Assembly (NCBI GenBank): GCA_029624765.1
Contig: JARSSO010000036.1
Coordinates: 1 to 64,000, forward strand
DNA: 64,000 bases
Reading direction: 5' to 3'
DNA from: Candidatus Contendibacter sp.
GTDB lineage: Bacteria; Pseudomonadota; Gammaproteobacteria; Competibacterales; Competibacteraceae
Positions 18,742-28,926 of this stretch are shown in pieces. The position numbers and the translations under genes are program-made. The first letter of the stretch is position 1. Each line of letters starts with the position of its first letter. The notes beneath the pieces were generated by a model. The model searched no databases, had not been told where the DNA came from, and saw nothing but the letters and a program-made list of their open reading frames with translations.

Positions 18742-19983
18742 GTGACCGAGCGGCGAGTGGTAGTGACGGGCATGGGCATCGTGTCCCCGGTCGGCAGTAC
18801 CGTCGAGACCGCCTGGACCAACATCTTGGCGGGTCGGAGCGGAATCGGACCGGTCACCGCCTTCGACGTGAGCGGTTTTCCAGTGCGCATCGGTGGCGCG
18901 GTGAAGGATTTTCAGGTGGAGCAGTACCTGAATACCAAGGAAGCCAAGAAGATGGATACCTTCATCCACTATGGCATCGGCGCGGCGGCGCAGGCGATTC
19001 GAGACGCGGGACTGGAGATCACCGAAGCGAACGCCGAGCGGATCGGGATTTACATCGGCTCCGGCATCGGGGGTCTGCCGGGCATCGAGGAAGGGCATGC
19101 GGCGTTCCTGAAGGGCGGACCGCGCAAGTTGACCCCGTTCTTCGTGCCGCGCAGCATCATCAACATGGTGTCGGGCAATCTGTCCGTCCTGTACGGCATC
19201 AAGGGCCCGAACCTGGCAGTGGTGACCGCCTGCACCACCGGTACCCACAGCATCGGTCTGGCGGGCCGGCTGATCGTGTACGGCGACGCCGACGTGATGA
19301 TCGCCGGCGGCGCCGAAATGGCTACTACCCCCACCGGACTGTGCGGCTTCGCGGCGGCCCGGGCGCTGTCCACCCGCAACGACGAACCGGAGAAAGCCAG
19401 CCGGCCGTGGGACCGGGACCGCGACGGTTTCGTGCTCAGCGACGGCGCCGGGGTGATGGTGCTGGAAGAATACGAGCACGCCCGGCGGCGCGGCGCGCGG
19501 ATTCACGCCGAACTGATCGGTTTCGGCATGAGCGGCGACGCCTACCACATGACGCTGCCGCCGCCGGACGGCGACGGCGCGCGGCGGGCGATGGCCAACG
19601 CCCTGCGCGACGCGGCCCTCGCGCCCGAGGCGGTGGATTACATCAACGCCCACGGCACCTCCACGCCAGCGGGCGACAAAATCGAAAGCGACGCGGCCAA
19701 GGCGGTGTTCGGCGACCACGTCTATCGGCTGGCGATGAGTTCGACCAAATCCATGACCGGTCATCTACTGGGCGCGGCTGGCGGGGTCGAGGCGATTTTT
19801 TCGGTGCTGGCGATTCGCGATCAGGTCGCCCCGCCCACCATCAATCTGGATCATCCGGAACCGGAGTGCGATCTGAACTATGTCCCGCACGCCGCCCAGG
19901 AGCGACGCATCAAGGTCGCGCTGTCGAATTCCTTCGGTTTCGGCGGCACCAACGGCACGGTGATTTTCCGCGCTCTGGAGTAA
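18742..19983 (+). CDS. fabF: beta-ketoacyl-ACP synthase II
   Basis: 413 aa from GTG 18742, placed 6 bases after GAGGGG and giving the usual [17 protein letters not shown] start. The elongating condensing enzyme has its active-site Cys in [12 protein letters not shown], His in [11 protein letters not shown] and His in [12 protein letters not shown], all intact. The end [18 protein letters not shown] is typical. Its place after acpP supports FabF rather than FabB; the FabB homologue is next to fabA at 48.2 kb. pabC, which often follows fabF, is absent, and mltG comes next. Confidence 0.95.
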   Translation: MTERRVVVTGMGIVSPVGSTVETAWTNILAGRSGIGPVTAFDVSGFPVRIGGAVKDFQVEQYLNTKEAKKMDTFIHYGIGAAAQAIRDAGLEITEANAERIGIYIGSGIGGLPGIEEGHAAFLKGGPRKLTPFFVPRSIINMVSGNLSVLYGIKGPNLAVVTACTTGTHSIGLAGRLIVYGDADVMIAGGAEMATTPTGLCGFAAARALSTRNDEPEKASRPWDRDRDGFVLSDGAGVMVLEEYEHARRRGARIHAELIGFGMSGDAYHMTLPPPDGDGARRAMANALRDAALAPEAVDYINAHGTSTPAGDKIESDAAKAVFGDHVYRLAMSSTKSMTGHLLGAAGGVEAIFSVLAIRDQVAPPTINLDHPEPECDLNYVPHAAQERRIKVALSNSFGFGGTNGTVIFRALE

Positions 19984-20043
19984 GTCCGGTGTTCCCGTTC
20001 GTTTCCCTCGTCCGCTGGTGGGAAAGGAGCGGGGGGTGAGGGC

Positions 20044-21075
20044 ATGGTTTCCCCCCGCTGGCCTCGACGACGGTTCCTGCTGATCCTGGCGGCGCTGACG
20101 CTGATTCTTGGTCCGGCGCTGTATATCGTTTACGCCGATTATCGCGTATTCCTGGATATCCCCCTTGGCGTGCCTGCCGAAGGCCTGACACTGGAACTGA
20201 AGCCCGGGATGGGCATGGCCGACCTCGTCCGGGAACTGCGGCGACAACCGGGCTTGCTGCGGTCGGGGCTGTACCTGGAAGCCCATGCCCGATCCAATCG
20301 GCTGGCTTCCCGGCTCAAGGCCGGCGAATATGCCCTCGCGCCGGGCCTCACGCCGCGCGGCTTGCTTGACCAGCTCGTGGCTGGACGAGTCATCCAGCAT
20401 ACGCTGACGGTGGTGGAAGGCTGGACCTTCCGGCAGTTGCGCCGGGCGCTGGCGGAGCATCCCAGGATCGGACAAACCCTCGGAAATGCGAGCGACGCCG
20501 AAATCATGGCGCGGTTGGGTCGACCGGGCGAGTATCCCGAAGGGCGCTTTCTGCCGGATACCTACCATTTCCCCGCGGGCTTCACCGATGAGGCGTTCCT
20601 GCGGCGGGCGCTGGCGGCAATGGATCGGCAGTTGGACGCCGCGTGGAGCCGCCGCTCTCCTGATTTGCCGCTGACCGATCCCTACCAGGCGCTGATTCTG
20701 GCCTCGATCGTGGAAAAGGAAACGGCGGCGCCCGCGGAACGGCCGGAAATCGCTGGCGTGTTCGCGCGCCGGTTGCGACGGGGAATGCTGTTGCAAACCG
20801 ATCCGACCGTGATCTATGGCTTGGGCGAGGCATTCGACGGCAATCTGCGCCGCGCCGATCTGGCCCACGACGGCCCCTATAACACCTACACGCGCAAGGG
20901 CTTGCCGCCGACGCCGATCGCCCTGCCCGGCGCGGATGCGCTGGCCGCCGCCGTCAATCCCGCCGTCGGCGACGCGCTGTATTTCGTGGCCACCGGCCGG
21001 GGCGGGCATGTCTTTTCCCGGACGCTTGACGAGCATAACCGGGCGGTCCGGCAGTATCAGTTGAAGGAAAAGTGA
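20044..21075 (+). CDS. mltG: endolytic peptidoglycan transglycosylase MltG (YceG)
   Basis: 343 aa. One N-terminal membrane helix (about residues 10-30) anchors a periplasmic YceG domain that cuts nascent glycan strands and may act as a chain terminator. The catalytic Glu lies in LILASIVEKETAAP, with the family motifs EGRFLPDTYHFP, LQTDPTVIYGLG and YNTYTRKGLPPTPIALPG also present. The gene ends one base before the tmk start, matching the conserved mltG-tmk-holB order. Confidence 0.95.
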   Translation: MVSPRWPRRRFLLILAALTLILGPALYIVYADYRVFLDIPLGVPAEGLTLELKPGMGMADLVRELRRQPGLLRSGLYLEAHARSNRLASRLKAGEYALAPGLTPRGLLDQLVAGRVIQHTLTVVEGWTFRQLRRALAEHPRIGQTLGNASDAEIMARLGRPGEYPEGRFLPDTYHFPAGFTDEAFLRRALAAMDRQLDAAWSRRSPDLPLTDPYQALILASIVEKETAAPAERPEIAGVFARRLRRGMLLQTDPTVIYGLGEAFDGNLRRADLAHDGPYNTYTRKGLPPTPIALPGADALAAAVNPAVGDALYFVATGRGGHVFSRTLDEHNRAVRQYQLKEK

Positions 21076-21076
21076 C

Positions 21077-21703
21077 GTGTCGGGCAAGTTCATCACCGTC
21101 GAGGGCGGCGAGGGCGCCGGCAAAACCACCCAGCTTGCGTTCATGCGCGAGGTTCTGGAGCGGGCGGGTTGTCGGGTGACGTCGACCCGCGAGCCGGGCG
21201 GTACGGCGCTGGGCGAGGAAATCCGCTCCCTGCTGCTCGATCATCGTCACGACGGCATGGCGTTGGCTACCGAGACGCTGTTGATGTTTGCCGCCCGCGC
21301 CGAGCATCTGGAACGGGTGATCCGGCCGGCGCTGGCCGCCGGCCGCTGGGTGTTGTGCGACCGGTTCACCGACGCTACCTACGCCTATCAGGGTGGCGGG
21401 CGGGGGTTGCCGCCGGAACGGATCGCGATCTTGGAGGATTGGGTGCAAGGCGGTCTTCGGCCCGATCTGACCCTGGTGTTCGATGTGCCGGTCGCGGTGG
21501 GTTTGGAACGGGCCGGGCGGCGCGGCGCGGCGGATCGCTTCGAGCGGGAGGAAAAGGTTTTTTTCGAGCGGATCCGCGCCGTTTATCTCGACCGGGCGCG
21601 GCGGGATCCCGGTCGCTGCCGAATCGTGAACGCCGACCGGCCGGTCGAAGCGGTTCGGACCGAGGTGGAAGCCATCCTCGCCGGGTGGCTGGAGCGGGGC
21701 TGA
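21077..21703 (+). CDS. tmk: thymidylate kinase
   Basis: 208 aa. Phosphorylates dTMP to dTDP. The P-loop is EGGEGAGKTTQ, the DRx motif is CDRFTDATYAYQGGGRG, and the LID segment RRGAADRFEREEKVFFERI is present. It starts with GTG 21077 directly after mltG and its TGA overlaps the holB ATG (TGATG), so the three genes are co-translated. Length and motifs are normal. Confidence 0.96.
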   Translation: MSGKFITVEGGEGAGKTTQLAFMREVLERAGCRVTSTREPGGTALGEEIRSLLLDHRHDGMALATETLLMFAARAEHLERVIRPALAAGRWVLCDRFTDATYAYQGGGRGLPPERIAILEDWVQGGLRPDLTLVFDVPVAVGLERAGRRGAADRFEREEKVFFERIRAVYLDRARRDPGRCRIVNADRPVEAVRTEVEAILAGWLERG

Positions 21704-22680
21704 TGGACGACGAACGTTTGCCCTGGCATCGGGACCTTTGGCGGCGCTGGCGGGAGCGCCGGGCCGCTGGCCGCCTGCCGCACGCGCTGTTGCTGTCCGG
21801 CCCGGCCGGATTGGGCAAGGGACTGTTCGCCCGCCGGCTGGCGCGGGCGCTGCTGTGCGACCGCCCTGACGCCGAGGGCGAAGCCTGTGGCCAGTGCCGA
21901 AGTTGCCGGCTGTTCCGGGCCGGCAGCCATCCTGACCACAGCGTCGTGCGCCCGGAAGAAGACGGCAAGATCATCAAGGTGGATCAAATCCGCGAGTTGC
22001 GCGTCTTTCTCGGCTATACCGCCCAGTACGGCGGTTACAAGATCGCGTTGCTGGAACCGGCCGACCGGCTCAACGTCAATGCCGCCAACGCTCTATTGAA
22101 GACGCTGGAGGAACCGCCGGGCAACGGTTTGCTGCTGCTGGTCACCGCCCAGCCGGCGCGCTTGCCGGCCACGGTGCGCAGCCGCTGCCAGAGGATCGAT
22201 TTCGATCCACCCGCGGCGGCGGTCGCCGTTCCCTGGCTGGCCGCCCGCGTCGCGGACGGATTGGATCCGGCGGTGTTGCTGGACATCGCCGGCGGTGGAC
22301 CGCTTGCCGCGCTGGCCCAGGCCGGCGACGAACGCTGGCGCCGTCGTCGGGAGTTGCTTGAATGCTACGAACAGGCGCTGGCCGGACGGATCGACCCGAT
22401 CCGGGCGGCGGAACGCTGGACACAGGGCGATTTGAGCGAGAATCTGGGCTGGCTGGTCGGCTGGCATACCGACCTGATTCGGCTTAAGATGAGCGCCGAG
22501 CCTCCGCGCCTGAGCCATCCCGACCTGCGTTCCGCGCTGCGGCGCTGGGCCGGGCGGGGAACGCCGCGCGTCCTGTTCGGGCGCCTGGACGCGGCGGTTC
22601 GATTGCGCGCGCTCTGCGCGACCACCCAGGTCAACGCGCCCCTGCTGTTGGAAGCGTTTCTCGGCGACGCGCTTCTCTGA
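21703..22680 (+). CDS. holB: DNA polymerase III subunit delta prime
   Basis: 325 aa clamp-loader subunit. The AAA+ fold shows a modified P-loop GPAGLGKGLF (delta prime is not an ATPase), a zinc-type Cys cluster GEACGQCRSC, and the conserved NAANALLKTLEEPP followed by PATVRSRCQRI, the SRC arginine-finger motif. It overlaps tmk by 3 bases. pilZ and tatD follow, the classical gammaproteobacterial order. Confidence 0.95.
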   Translation: MDDERLPWHRDLWRRWRERRAAGRLPHALLLSGPAGLGKGLFARRLARALLCDRPDAEGEACGQCRSCRLFRAGSHPDHSVVRPEEDGKIIKVDQIRELRVFLGYTAQYGGYKIALLEPADRLNVNAANALLKTLEEPPGNGLLLLVTAQPARLPATVRSRCQRIDFDPPAAAVAVPWLAARVADGLDPAVLLDIAGGGPLAALAQAGDERWRRRRELLECYEQALAGRIDPIRAAERWTQGDLSENLGWLVGWHTDLIRLKMSAEPPRLSHPDLRSALRRWAGRGTPRVLFGRLDAAVRLRALCATTQVNAPLLLEAFLGDALL

Positions 22681-22718
22681 TTCCCGGTTCCCGATTCGTT
22701 TGCAAGGGGTTGAACACC

Positions 22719-23063
22719 ATGGCGGTTCCACGGCAAGGCGTCATTTCCCTCGCCATCAAGGACAAGGCGATGCTCCATTCCAGCTACATGCCCTTCGTCA
22801 AGGGCGGGGGCATCTTCATTCCGACCGAGAAAACCTTCGAGCTGGACGACGAGGTGTTTCTGCTGCTGACGATCCTGGACGACCCGGAGCGGTTCGCCAT
22901 TACCGGCAAGGTGGTCTGGATCAACTACCGAACCACGCCGGGCAGCCGACAGATGGGGGTCGGCATCCAATTCGGCGGCGTGGAGGGCGCCAGCCTTCAG
23001 AAGAAGATCGAAGCGCAATTGGCCGGTTACGTCCGGGCCGAACAACCCACCAACACGATGTAG
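22719..23063 (+). CDS. pilZ: type IV pilus PilZ-type protein
   Basis: 114 aa from ATG 22719 (AAGGGG site 9 bases upstream). The sequence matches the small PilZ protein next to holB in pseudomonads: RQGVISLAIKDKAMLHSSYM, then GGIFIPTEKTFELDDEVFLL and GVGIQFGG. Like that protein it has no RxxxR motif at the start, so it probably acts by protein contact (FimX/PilB type) in pilus extension rather than by binding c-di-GMP itself. This implies type IV pili elsewhere in the genome. Confidence 0.9.
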   Translation: MAVPRQGVISLAIKDKAMLHSSYMPFVKGGGIFIPTEKTFELDDEVFLLLTILDDPERFAITGKVVWINYRTTPGSRQMGVGIQFGGVEGASLQKKIEAQLAGYVRAEQPTNTM

Positions 23064-23077
23064 GATTTGAGCGGGCG

Positions 23078-23863
23078 ATGCTGGTCGATTCCCATTGCCA
23101 TCTGGACCGGATCGAATTGGGGCCCTTCGGCGGCGGTCTGGCGGGGGTGCTGGATGCGGCGGCCGCGAACGGCGTCACCCGGTTGTTGAGCGTGGCGGTG
23201 GATCTGGAAAGCTGGCCGGCCCTGGCCCGGCTGACCGAGCCGTATCCCCAGATCGCGTTGTCGGTGGGCGTGCATCCGAGCGAGGAGGGCGGCCGCGCGC
23301 CGACCGTGGTGGAACTGACGGCGCTGGGTCGCGCGCCGCGGGTGGTCGCCGTCGGCGAGACCGGGCTGGATTACTACCATGGGGCCGACCGCGCCGACCG
23401 CCAGCGGGACTGGTTCCGGGTTCACATCGCCGCCGCTCGGGAATTGGGCAAGCCGCTGATCGTCCACACCCGCGACGCCCGCGAGGACACCTTGCGGATT
23501 CTCGCGGAAGAGGGCGCGGCCGAGGTCGGCGGGGTTTTGCACTGCTTCACCGAGGATTGGGCGATGGCGGAGCGGGCGCTGGAACTGAATTTCCACATCT
23601 CGTTTTCCGGGATCGTCACCTTCAAGAACGCCAAGCCCATTCAGGACGCCGCGCGGCGCGTGCCCGCCGAGCGTTTGCTGGTGGAAACCGACGCTCCTTA
23701 TCTGGCGCCGGTCCCCTATCGGGGCAAACCTAATCATCCAGCCTGGGTGCGGCCGGTGGCGGAGTTTGTCGCCCGGTTGCGCGGCGAGACCCTGGAGCGG
23801 ATCGCGGCGGTCACCACCGCCAACTATCTACGGCTGTTCGGCTTGCGCGCGGAGGCGGCGTGA
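23078..23863 (+). CDS. TatD family metal-dependent deoxyribonuclease
   Basis: 261 aa TIM-barrel hydrolase of the TatD/YcfH group. Metal ligands are visible: DSHCHLD at the start, GETGLDYY, IVHTRDA, LHCFTED and the Asp of LVETDAPYLAP. The pilZ-tatD order is conserved. Its 3' end overlaps the GTG start of the NUDIX gene by 4 bases. Activity on DNA 3' ends is known for TatD; the YcfH substrate is less certain. Confidence 0.92.
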   Translation: MLVDSHCHLDRIELGPFGGGLAGVLDAAAANGVTRLLSVAVDLESWPALARLTEPYPQIALSVGVHPSEEGGRAPTVVELTALGRAPRVVAVGETGLDYYHGADRADRQRDWFRVHIAAARELGKPLIVHTRDAREDTLRILAEEGAAEVGGVLHCFTEDWAMAERALELNFHISFSGIVTFKNAKPIQDAARRVPAERLLVETDAPYLAPVPYRGKPNHPAWVRPVAEFVARLRGETLERIAAVTTANYLRLFGLRAEAA

Positions 23864-24483
23864 ATCACGCGGAAATGCGCGACCGGGTTCGCCGCTGCCT
23901 GCGTTCCACCCATCAGGTGGAGATTTTCACCGGCGACCACGCGGTGGCCGGACTGGAACCCGAGGAGGGGACGCTGACCCCGGCGGCGGTGCTGGTGCCG
24001 CTGGTCGAGCGGGCCGAGGGCTATACGGTGCTGCTGACCCAGCGCACCGCCCATCTGGAGCATCATGCCGGCCAGATCAGCTTTCCCGGCGGCCGGGCCG
24101 AGGTGGAGGACACCAGTCCGGTCGAGACCGCGTTGCGCGAGGCGGAGGAGGAGATCGGCCTGCATCGCCGGCACGTGGTGGAAATCGCCGGCTTTCTCGA
24201 TTTGTATCAAACCATCACCGGGTTTCTGGTCACGCCGGTGGTGGGTTTCGTGACCCCGCCGTTCGAGTTGACGCTGGATGATTTCGAAGTCGCCGAGGCG
24301 TTCGAGGTGCCGCTGGAATTCATCCTCGATCCGCGCCATCACGAACAGCGCAGTGTGTTCTACAAGGGCCAGCCGAGGCGTTATTACGTGATTCCGTATC
24401 AGGATCGTTTTATTTGGGGCGCGACCGCCGCCATGCTGGTCAATTTCGCCCGGCGGCTGACCGGTAACCCGCTGTCACTGTGA
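23860..24483 (+). CDS. NUDIX hydrolase, coenzyme A pyrophosphatase-like (NudL)
   Basis: 207 aa. The UPF0035/NudL motif is HHAGQISFPGGRAE and the Nudix box follows as GGRAEVEDTSPVETALREAEEEIGL in the expected spacing. NudL-type enzymes cut CoA and acyl-CoA to 4'-phosphopantetheine and 3',5'-ADP. The GTG start overlaps the tatD end. The gene runs 9 bases into the convergent small gene on the minus strand. Confidence 0.88.
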   Translation: MNHAEMRDRVRRCLRSTHQVEIFTGDHAVAGLEPEEGTLTPAAVLVPLVERAEGYTVLLTQRTAHLEHHAGQISFPGGRAEVEDTSPVETALREAEEEIGLHRRHVVEIAGFLDLYQTITGFLVTPVVGFVTPPFELTLDDFEVAEAFEVPLEFILDPRHHEQRSVFYKGQPRRYYVIPYQDRFIWGATAAMLVNFARRLTGNPLSL

Positions 24484-24672
24484 ATCCGGTGTGTCGCTGG
24501 CCGCGCCCCGGTGATGGACGAACTGCCGCAGCAGGAATTCCTCGTCGCGCGGCGTCAGATCGAACCGCAGACTGGCCTGTTCGACCGTTCTCGGCGTGCA
24601 ATGTCCTTGTTCGGTCAACCACTGAAAGGCGTGGCGCAGCGCCTCGCCTTCGGGGATGAGCGGTTTGAGCAT
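24475..24672 (-). CDS. small conserved-looking protein downstream of the aldolase gene
   Basis: 65 aa with no motif I recognise. It is predicted alpha-helical (EALRHAFQWLTEQ, VEQASLRF, DEEFLLRQF) and soluble. It starts 5 bases after the stop of the aldolase-like gene, so the two are probably co-translated. The upstream gene supplies the ribosome site region. It might be a small subunit or partner of that enzyme; that is inference from context only. Confidence 0.55.
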   Translation of the reverse strand: MLKPLIPEGEALRHAFQWLTEQGHCTPRTVEQASLRFDLTPRDEEFLLRQFVHHRGAASDTPDSQ

Positions 24673-24677
24673 TGCCG

Positions 24678-25235
24678 TCAGATTTTGCCCGCCTGCTGAG
24701 CGATGAAGGCGGTCTTGGCCGACAGTTCCAGCGAACAGGTCCATTTGTAGGCGAGATTGAGGCTGTCGGCGCCGGCGTAGACGCCATGGCCGCGCACCAC
24801 GGCGATGGGATAGTCCGCCAGGATTTCACCGACCATGCGCGGCGAACGGGCTTCGTACTGGTCGTAGGGGATGGTCAGGACCGGCACCCGGCTGAAGTAC
24901 AACTGTCCCTCGAAATCGGCCGGAAGGAATTCCTCGTTGTCCATGGTCATCGCCACGGAATAGGGACCGTGGCTGTGCAGCAGGGCGCGGACCTTGGGAT
25001 TGGCCTGGTAGACCGCCAGATGGAGACGGGCGTCCATCGAGGCCCCCTTGCCGATGCCGCCGTCGAGGCGGCACTCGACCAGATCGCCGCTGCTGAGGGT
25101 ATCGGCGCAGCAACCGGTGGGCGTGATCCAGAAGGCGGCGCCGTCCCGTACCGAGGCGTTGCCGCTGTGCGAGTCGTTGAGGCCGTACTGGCGCAGCCAG
25201 TGATAGTGTCGAACCAGATCGTCTTTGATGTTCAT
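24678..25235 (-). CDS. class II aldolase/adducin family protein
   Basis: 185 aa. Class II aldolase fold: N-terminal GNASVRDGAAFWITPTG, metal-binding LLHSHGPYS (His-x-His) and the third ligand in VVRGHGVYA. Relatives act on sugar phosphates as fuculose-1-phosphate aldolase, ribulose-5-phosphate epimerase or methylthioribulose-1-phosphate dehydratase (MtnB). The length suits any of these. No other methionine-salvage gene is near, so I leave the substrate open. The small gene at 24475 follows it closely. Confidence 0.8.
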   Translation of the reverse strand: MNIKDDLVRHYHWLRQYGLNDSHSGNASVRDGAAFWITPTGCCADTLSSGDLVECRLDGGIGKGASMDARLHLAVYQANPKVRALLHSHGPYSVAMTMDNEEFLPADFEGQLYFSRVPVLTIPYDQYEARSPRMVGEILADYPIAVVRGHGVYAGADSLNLAYKWTCSLELSAKTAFIAQQAGKI

Positions 25236-25260
25236 GGCGGCGATTATACCGGGAGGGCGG

Positions 25261-26061
25261 CTAGGCCGAAACCCGCCGCGCCGGGCCGTTCGCGCGGACG
25301 AGCGGCGCGACCCGCTCCACGCCGGTTTGCAGCGCGCCGTCGGGATACAGTTCGAACCAGCGGTAGCCGGGCGGGAGATCGTCCACGCGCGGTTCCGGGG
25401 AATCGGGCCGAAATTGCACCGAGGTGGCGGGGGCGGCCAGCAGTTGCACGTGGCCGCGCCGGTCGGCGAACTCGCCGTGGATGTGCCCCCAGACCACCGC
25501 CCGGACTTGCGGGTAACGATCCAGCACCGCGAATAGCGCCGCCCCGTTGCTCACCGTCATGGTGTCGAGCCAGCCCGTGCCGACCGGCAGGGGGTTGTGG
25601 TGCAGGCAGACCAGGGTCGGTCGTTCGGGGCCGGTGGCCAGGACGGTGTCGAGCAGCGCCAGTTCGCCGGTGGCCAGATGACCGTCGGGCGTGCCGGGAA
25701 AGCTGGAGTCCAGCAACACGAATTGCCAGTGCCCGGCGACGAAGTACCGTTCCCAACGCACGCGGCCGCCGCGCAGCGCGCGGCTCATGACCGCCGGAAA
25801 GTCGTGGTTGCCCGGCAGGCAATAGACCGGCAGACCCAGCGGCTCCAGCGCCTGGAGCAGACGAGGATAGGCGTCCGGTTCGTCGCCGACCAGGTCGCCG
25901 GTGGCGAGGACCAGGTCGGCGGTCGGTTGGCGTTCCTGGATATGGGCCAGCACCGCGTTCAGACCGGCGTCCACGTCCGCCCCCCAAAGCCGGCCGCCGG
26001 GCGTGGTCTTAAGATGAAGATCGGTAATCTGAACAACCCGGAGCGGGGCGATGGTCGGCAT
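25261..26061 (-). CDS. CpdA-like 3',5'-cyclic nucleotide phosphodiesterase
   Basis: 266 aa calcineurin-like metallophosphoesterase. The five metal motifs are present: DLHL, GDLV, GNHD, the His of LVCLHHNPLP and GHIH. Size and order match the cAMP phosphodiesterase CpdA/Icc, which adjusts cAMP levels. The gene ends 25 bases from the aldolase start and lies downstream of argA on the same strand. Related enzymes also act on other phosphodiesters, so the cAMP role is by homology. Confidence 0.82.
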   Translation of the reverse strand: MPTIAPLRVVQITDLHLKTTPGGRLWGADVDAGLNAVLAHIQERQPTADLVLATGDLVGDEPDAYPRLLQALEPLGLPVYCLPGNHDFPAVMSRALRGGRVRWERYFVAGHWQFVLLDSSFPGTPDGHLATGELALLDTVLATGPERPTLVCLHHNPLPVGTGWLDTMTVSNGAALFAVLDRYPQVRAVVWGHIHGEFADRRGHVQLLAAPATSVQFRPDSPEPRVDDLPPGYRWFELYPDGALQTGVERVAPLVRANGPARRVSA

Positions 26062-26097
26062 GGCGCAAGGTCCTCGAAAAAGGGTGATGCGAACAGC

Positions 26098-27408
26098 TTA
26101 CAGGGTTTTGATGAACACTTTCGAACGGCGCCGCCAGTTGTACAGCGCCTGTTTCCGGATCGGCAGATCGGCCACCTCGGCCGGCTCGAAGCCGCGCTCG
26201 CGGAACCAGTGTTCGGCGCGGGTCGTCAGCACGAACAGTCGTGCCAGACCTTGAGCGCGGGCCTGGCGCTCGATGAAATGCAGCAGGGTATCGGCGCGGC
26301 CGCGGTTGCGGTAGTCCGGATGCACCGCGACGCAGGCTAGTTCCCCCAGCCGTTCCTCGGCGAAGGGATAGAGCGCGGCGCAGCCGATGATGGCGCCGTC
26401 GCGCTCCAGCACGGAGAAGCGTTCGATTTCCATTTCCAGCCGCTCCCGCGACCGGCGCACCAGCGCGCCTTCCTCTTCCAAAGGTTGAATCAGCGCCAGC
26501 ATCCCGCCGATGTCGTCGATGGCGGCGGGACGCAATCCCTCGTAAATATCGGCGGTGATCAGGACGCCCACGCCGTCGCGGGTGAACAGTTCCAGCGGCA
26601 GCGCCCCGTCCATCTGGCGGCTGAGCAGGTGAACGCGGCGTACCCCAGCCTGACAGGCGCGCAGCGCCAGCCGCAGATGGCGGGCGGTTTCCCCGGTCAG
26701 CGCGGGGTGCTCGGCCAGCAGGCGCGCGGCGTCGCTGGGGCTGAGTTCGCGAACCGGTTGTCCGGCGGGATCGCGCAACGGCGGACTTTCCCCCAGCACC
26801 AGCAGCTTGTCGGCGCGCAGGGCCATGGCGGCGGCGGCGGCGACGTCCTCGGCGCTCAGGTTGAAGATTTCGCCGGTCGGCGAGTAGCCCAGCGGCGACA
26901 GCAGCACGATGGCGTCCTGATCCAGCCACAGGCGGATGGCGCGGTCGTCGATCCGCCGCACCTCGCCGGTGAGGCCGTAATCGACGCCGTTGCGGACCCC
27001 CAGCGGCCGGGCGGTGATCAGGTTGCCCGACGCCACCCGCAGACGCGCGCCGTGCATCGGCGAATTGGCCAGGCCCATGGAAAGCCGGGCCTCGATCCGG
27101 ATTCGCACGCGCCCCACCGCCTGCTTGACGTAGCGCAGGTCCTCGGCATCGGTCAGCCGCAGGCCGTTGACGTAGCGCAGTGCGCGACCGGCCTCGCGCA
27201 GGCGCTCCTCGACTTGCGGCCGCGCGCCATGCGCCAGCACCAGGCGGATGCCGAGGCTGTGCAGCAGGGCCAGATCGTGAATCAAATTGGAGAAGTGGTC
27301 GGCCTCGACCGCCTCGCCACCGAACGACACCACGAAGGTCCGGTGGCGATGGGCGTTGATGTAGGGGCCGGCCTGGCGGAACCAGTGGACGAAACGCTCA
27401 GGATTCAT
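26098..27408 (-). CDS. argA: N-acetylglutamate synthase
   Basis: 436 aa. An N-terminal amino-acid-kinase domain (about residues 1-280, with FVVSFGGEAVE and VLAHGARPQVEERL) is fused to a C-terminal GNAT acetyltransferase (about 290-436, acetyl-CoA loop VHPDYRNRGRADTLL). This is the classical gammaproteobacterial ArgA, the first step of arginine synthesis and feedback-inhibited by arginine through the kinase-like domain. Length matches E. coli ArgA (about 443 aa). Confidence 0.95.
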   Translation of the reverse strand: MNPERFVHWFRQAGPYINAHRHRTFVVSFGGEAVEADHFSNLIHDLALLHSLGIRLVLAHGARPQVEERLREAGRALRYVNGLRLTDAEDLRYVKQAVGRVRIRIEARLSMGLANSPMHGARLRVASGNLITARPLGVRNGVDYGLTGEVRRIDDRAIRLWLDQDAIVLLSPLGYSPTGEIFNLSAEDVAAAAAMALRADKLLVLGESPPLRDPAGQPVRELSPSDAARLLAEHPALTGETARHLRLALRACQAGVRRVHLLSRQMDGALPLELFTRDGVGVLITADIYEGLRPAAIDDIGGMLALIQPLEEEGALVRRSRERLEMEIERFSVLERDGAIIGCAALYPFAEERLGELACVAVHPDYRNRGRADTLLHFIERQARAQGLARLFVLTTRAEHWFRERGFEPAEVADLPIRKQALYNWRRRSKVFIKTL

Positions 27409-27484
27409 GGTGGAGCGGGGCGTGGAGTGCCTGGAGAGGTGGGTTGACGGAAAAAATAGCGGGCGTCCGGGCGCGATAGTCTAA

Positions 27485-28522
<1,038 letters not shown>

Positions 28523-28524
28523 CC

Positions 28525-28926
28525 ATGTACACCGTCTGCGTCCGCGACCATTTCATGATCGCCCACAGCTTCCGGGGCGAGACCTTCGGTCCCGCCCAGC
28601 GCCTGCACGGCGCGACCTACGTCGTTGACCTGGAGCTGCGCCGTCCCGATCTGGACCCCGACGGCGTGGTGGTGGACATCGGCAAGGCCGGCGCCTGCCT
28701 GCGGGAGGTGTTGGAGGAATGGAATTACCGCAACCTCGACGGCGTCGCCGAATTCGCCGGCCGCAACACCACCACCGAATTCCTGGCTCAGGCCATCTTC
28801 AATCGCATCGCGGTGCGGATCGAGGAGGGCCAACTGGGTCCGCACGCGGCCGGTCTGAGTTCGATGCGCGTCGTCTTGCGTGAATCCCATGTCGCCTGGG
28901 CCGCCTACGAGGGGCCACTGCCGTGA
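28525..28926 (+). CDS. 6-pyruvoyl-tetrahydropterin synthase/QueD-family protein, active site altered
   Basis: 133 aa, normal length for the T-fold family that makes tetrahydropterins or the queuosine precursor. The fold is clear: DHFMIAHSFRG, RLHGATYVVDLEL, NTTTEFLAQAIFNRI and VVLRES. Several catalytic positions differ from E. coli QueD. The zinc motif HGH reads HGA (A30), the nucleophile Cys four residues before the first His is A24, and the Asp-His pair reads NY (WNYRNLD). The Glu in LRES is kept. It overlaps the glycosyltransferase gene by 4 bases. A changed substrate or a structural role is likely. Confidence 0.75.
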   Translation: MYTVCVRDHFMIAHSFRGETFGPAQRLHGATYVVDLELRRPDLDPDGVVVDIGKAGACLREVLEEWNYRNLDGVAEFAGRNTTTEFLAQAIFNRIAVRIEEGQLGPHAAGLSSMRVVLRESHVAWAAYEGPLP

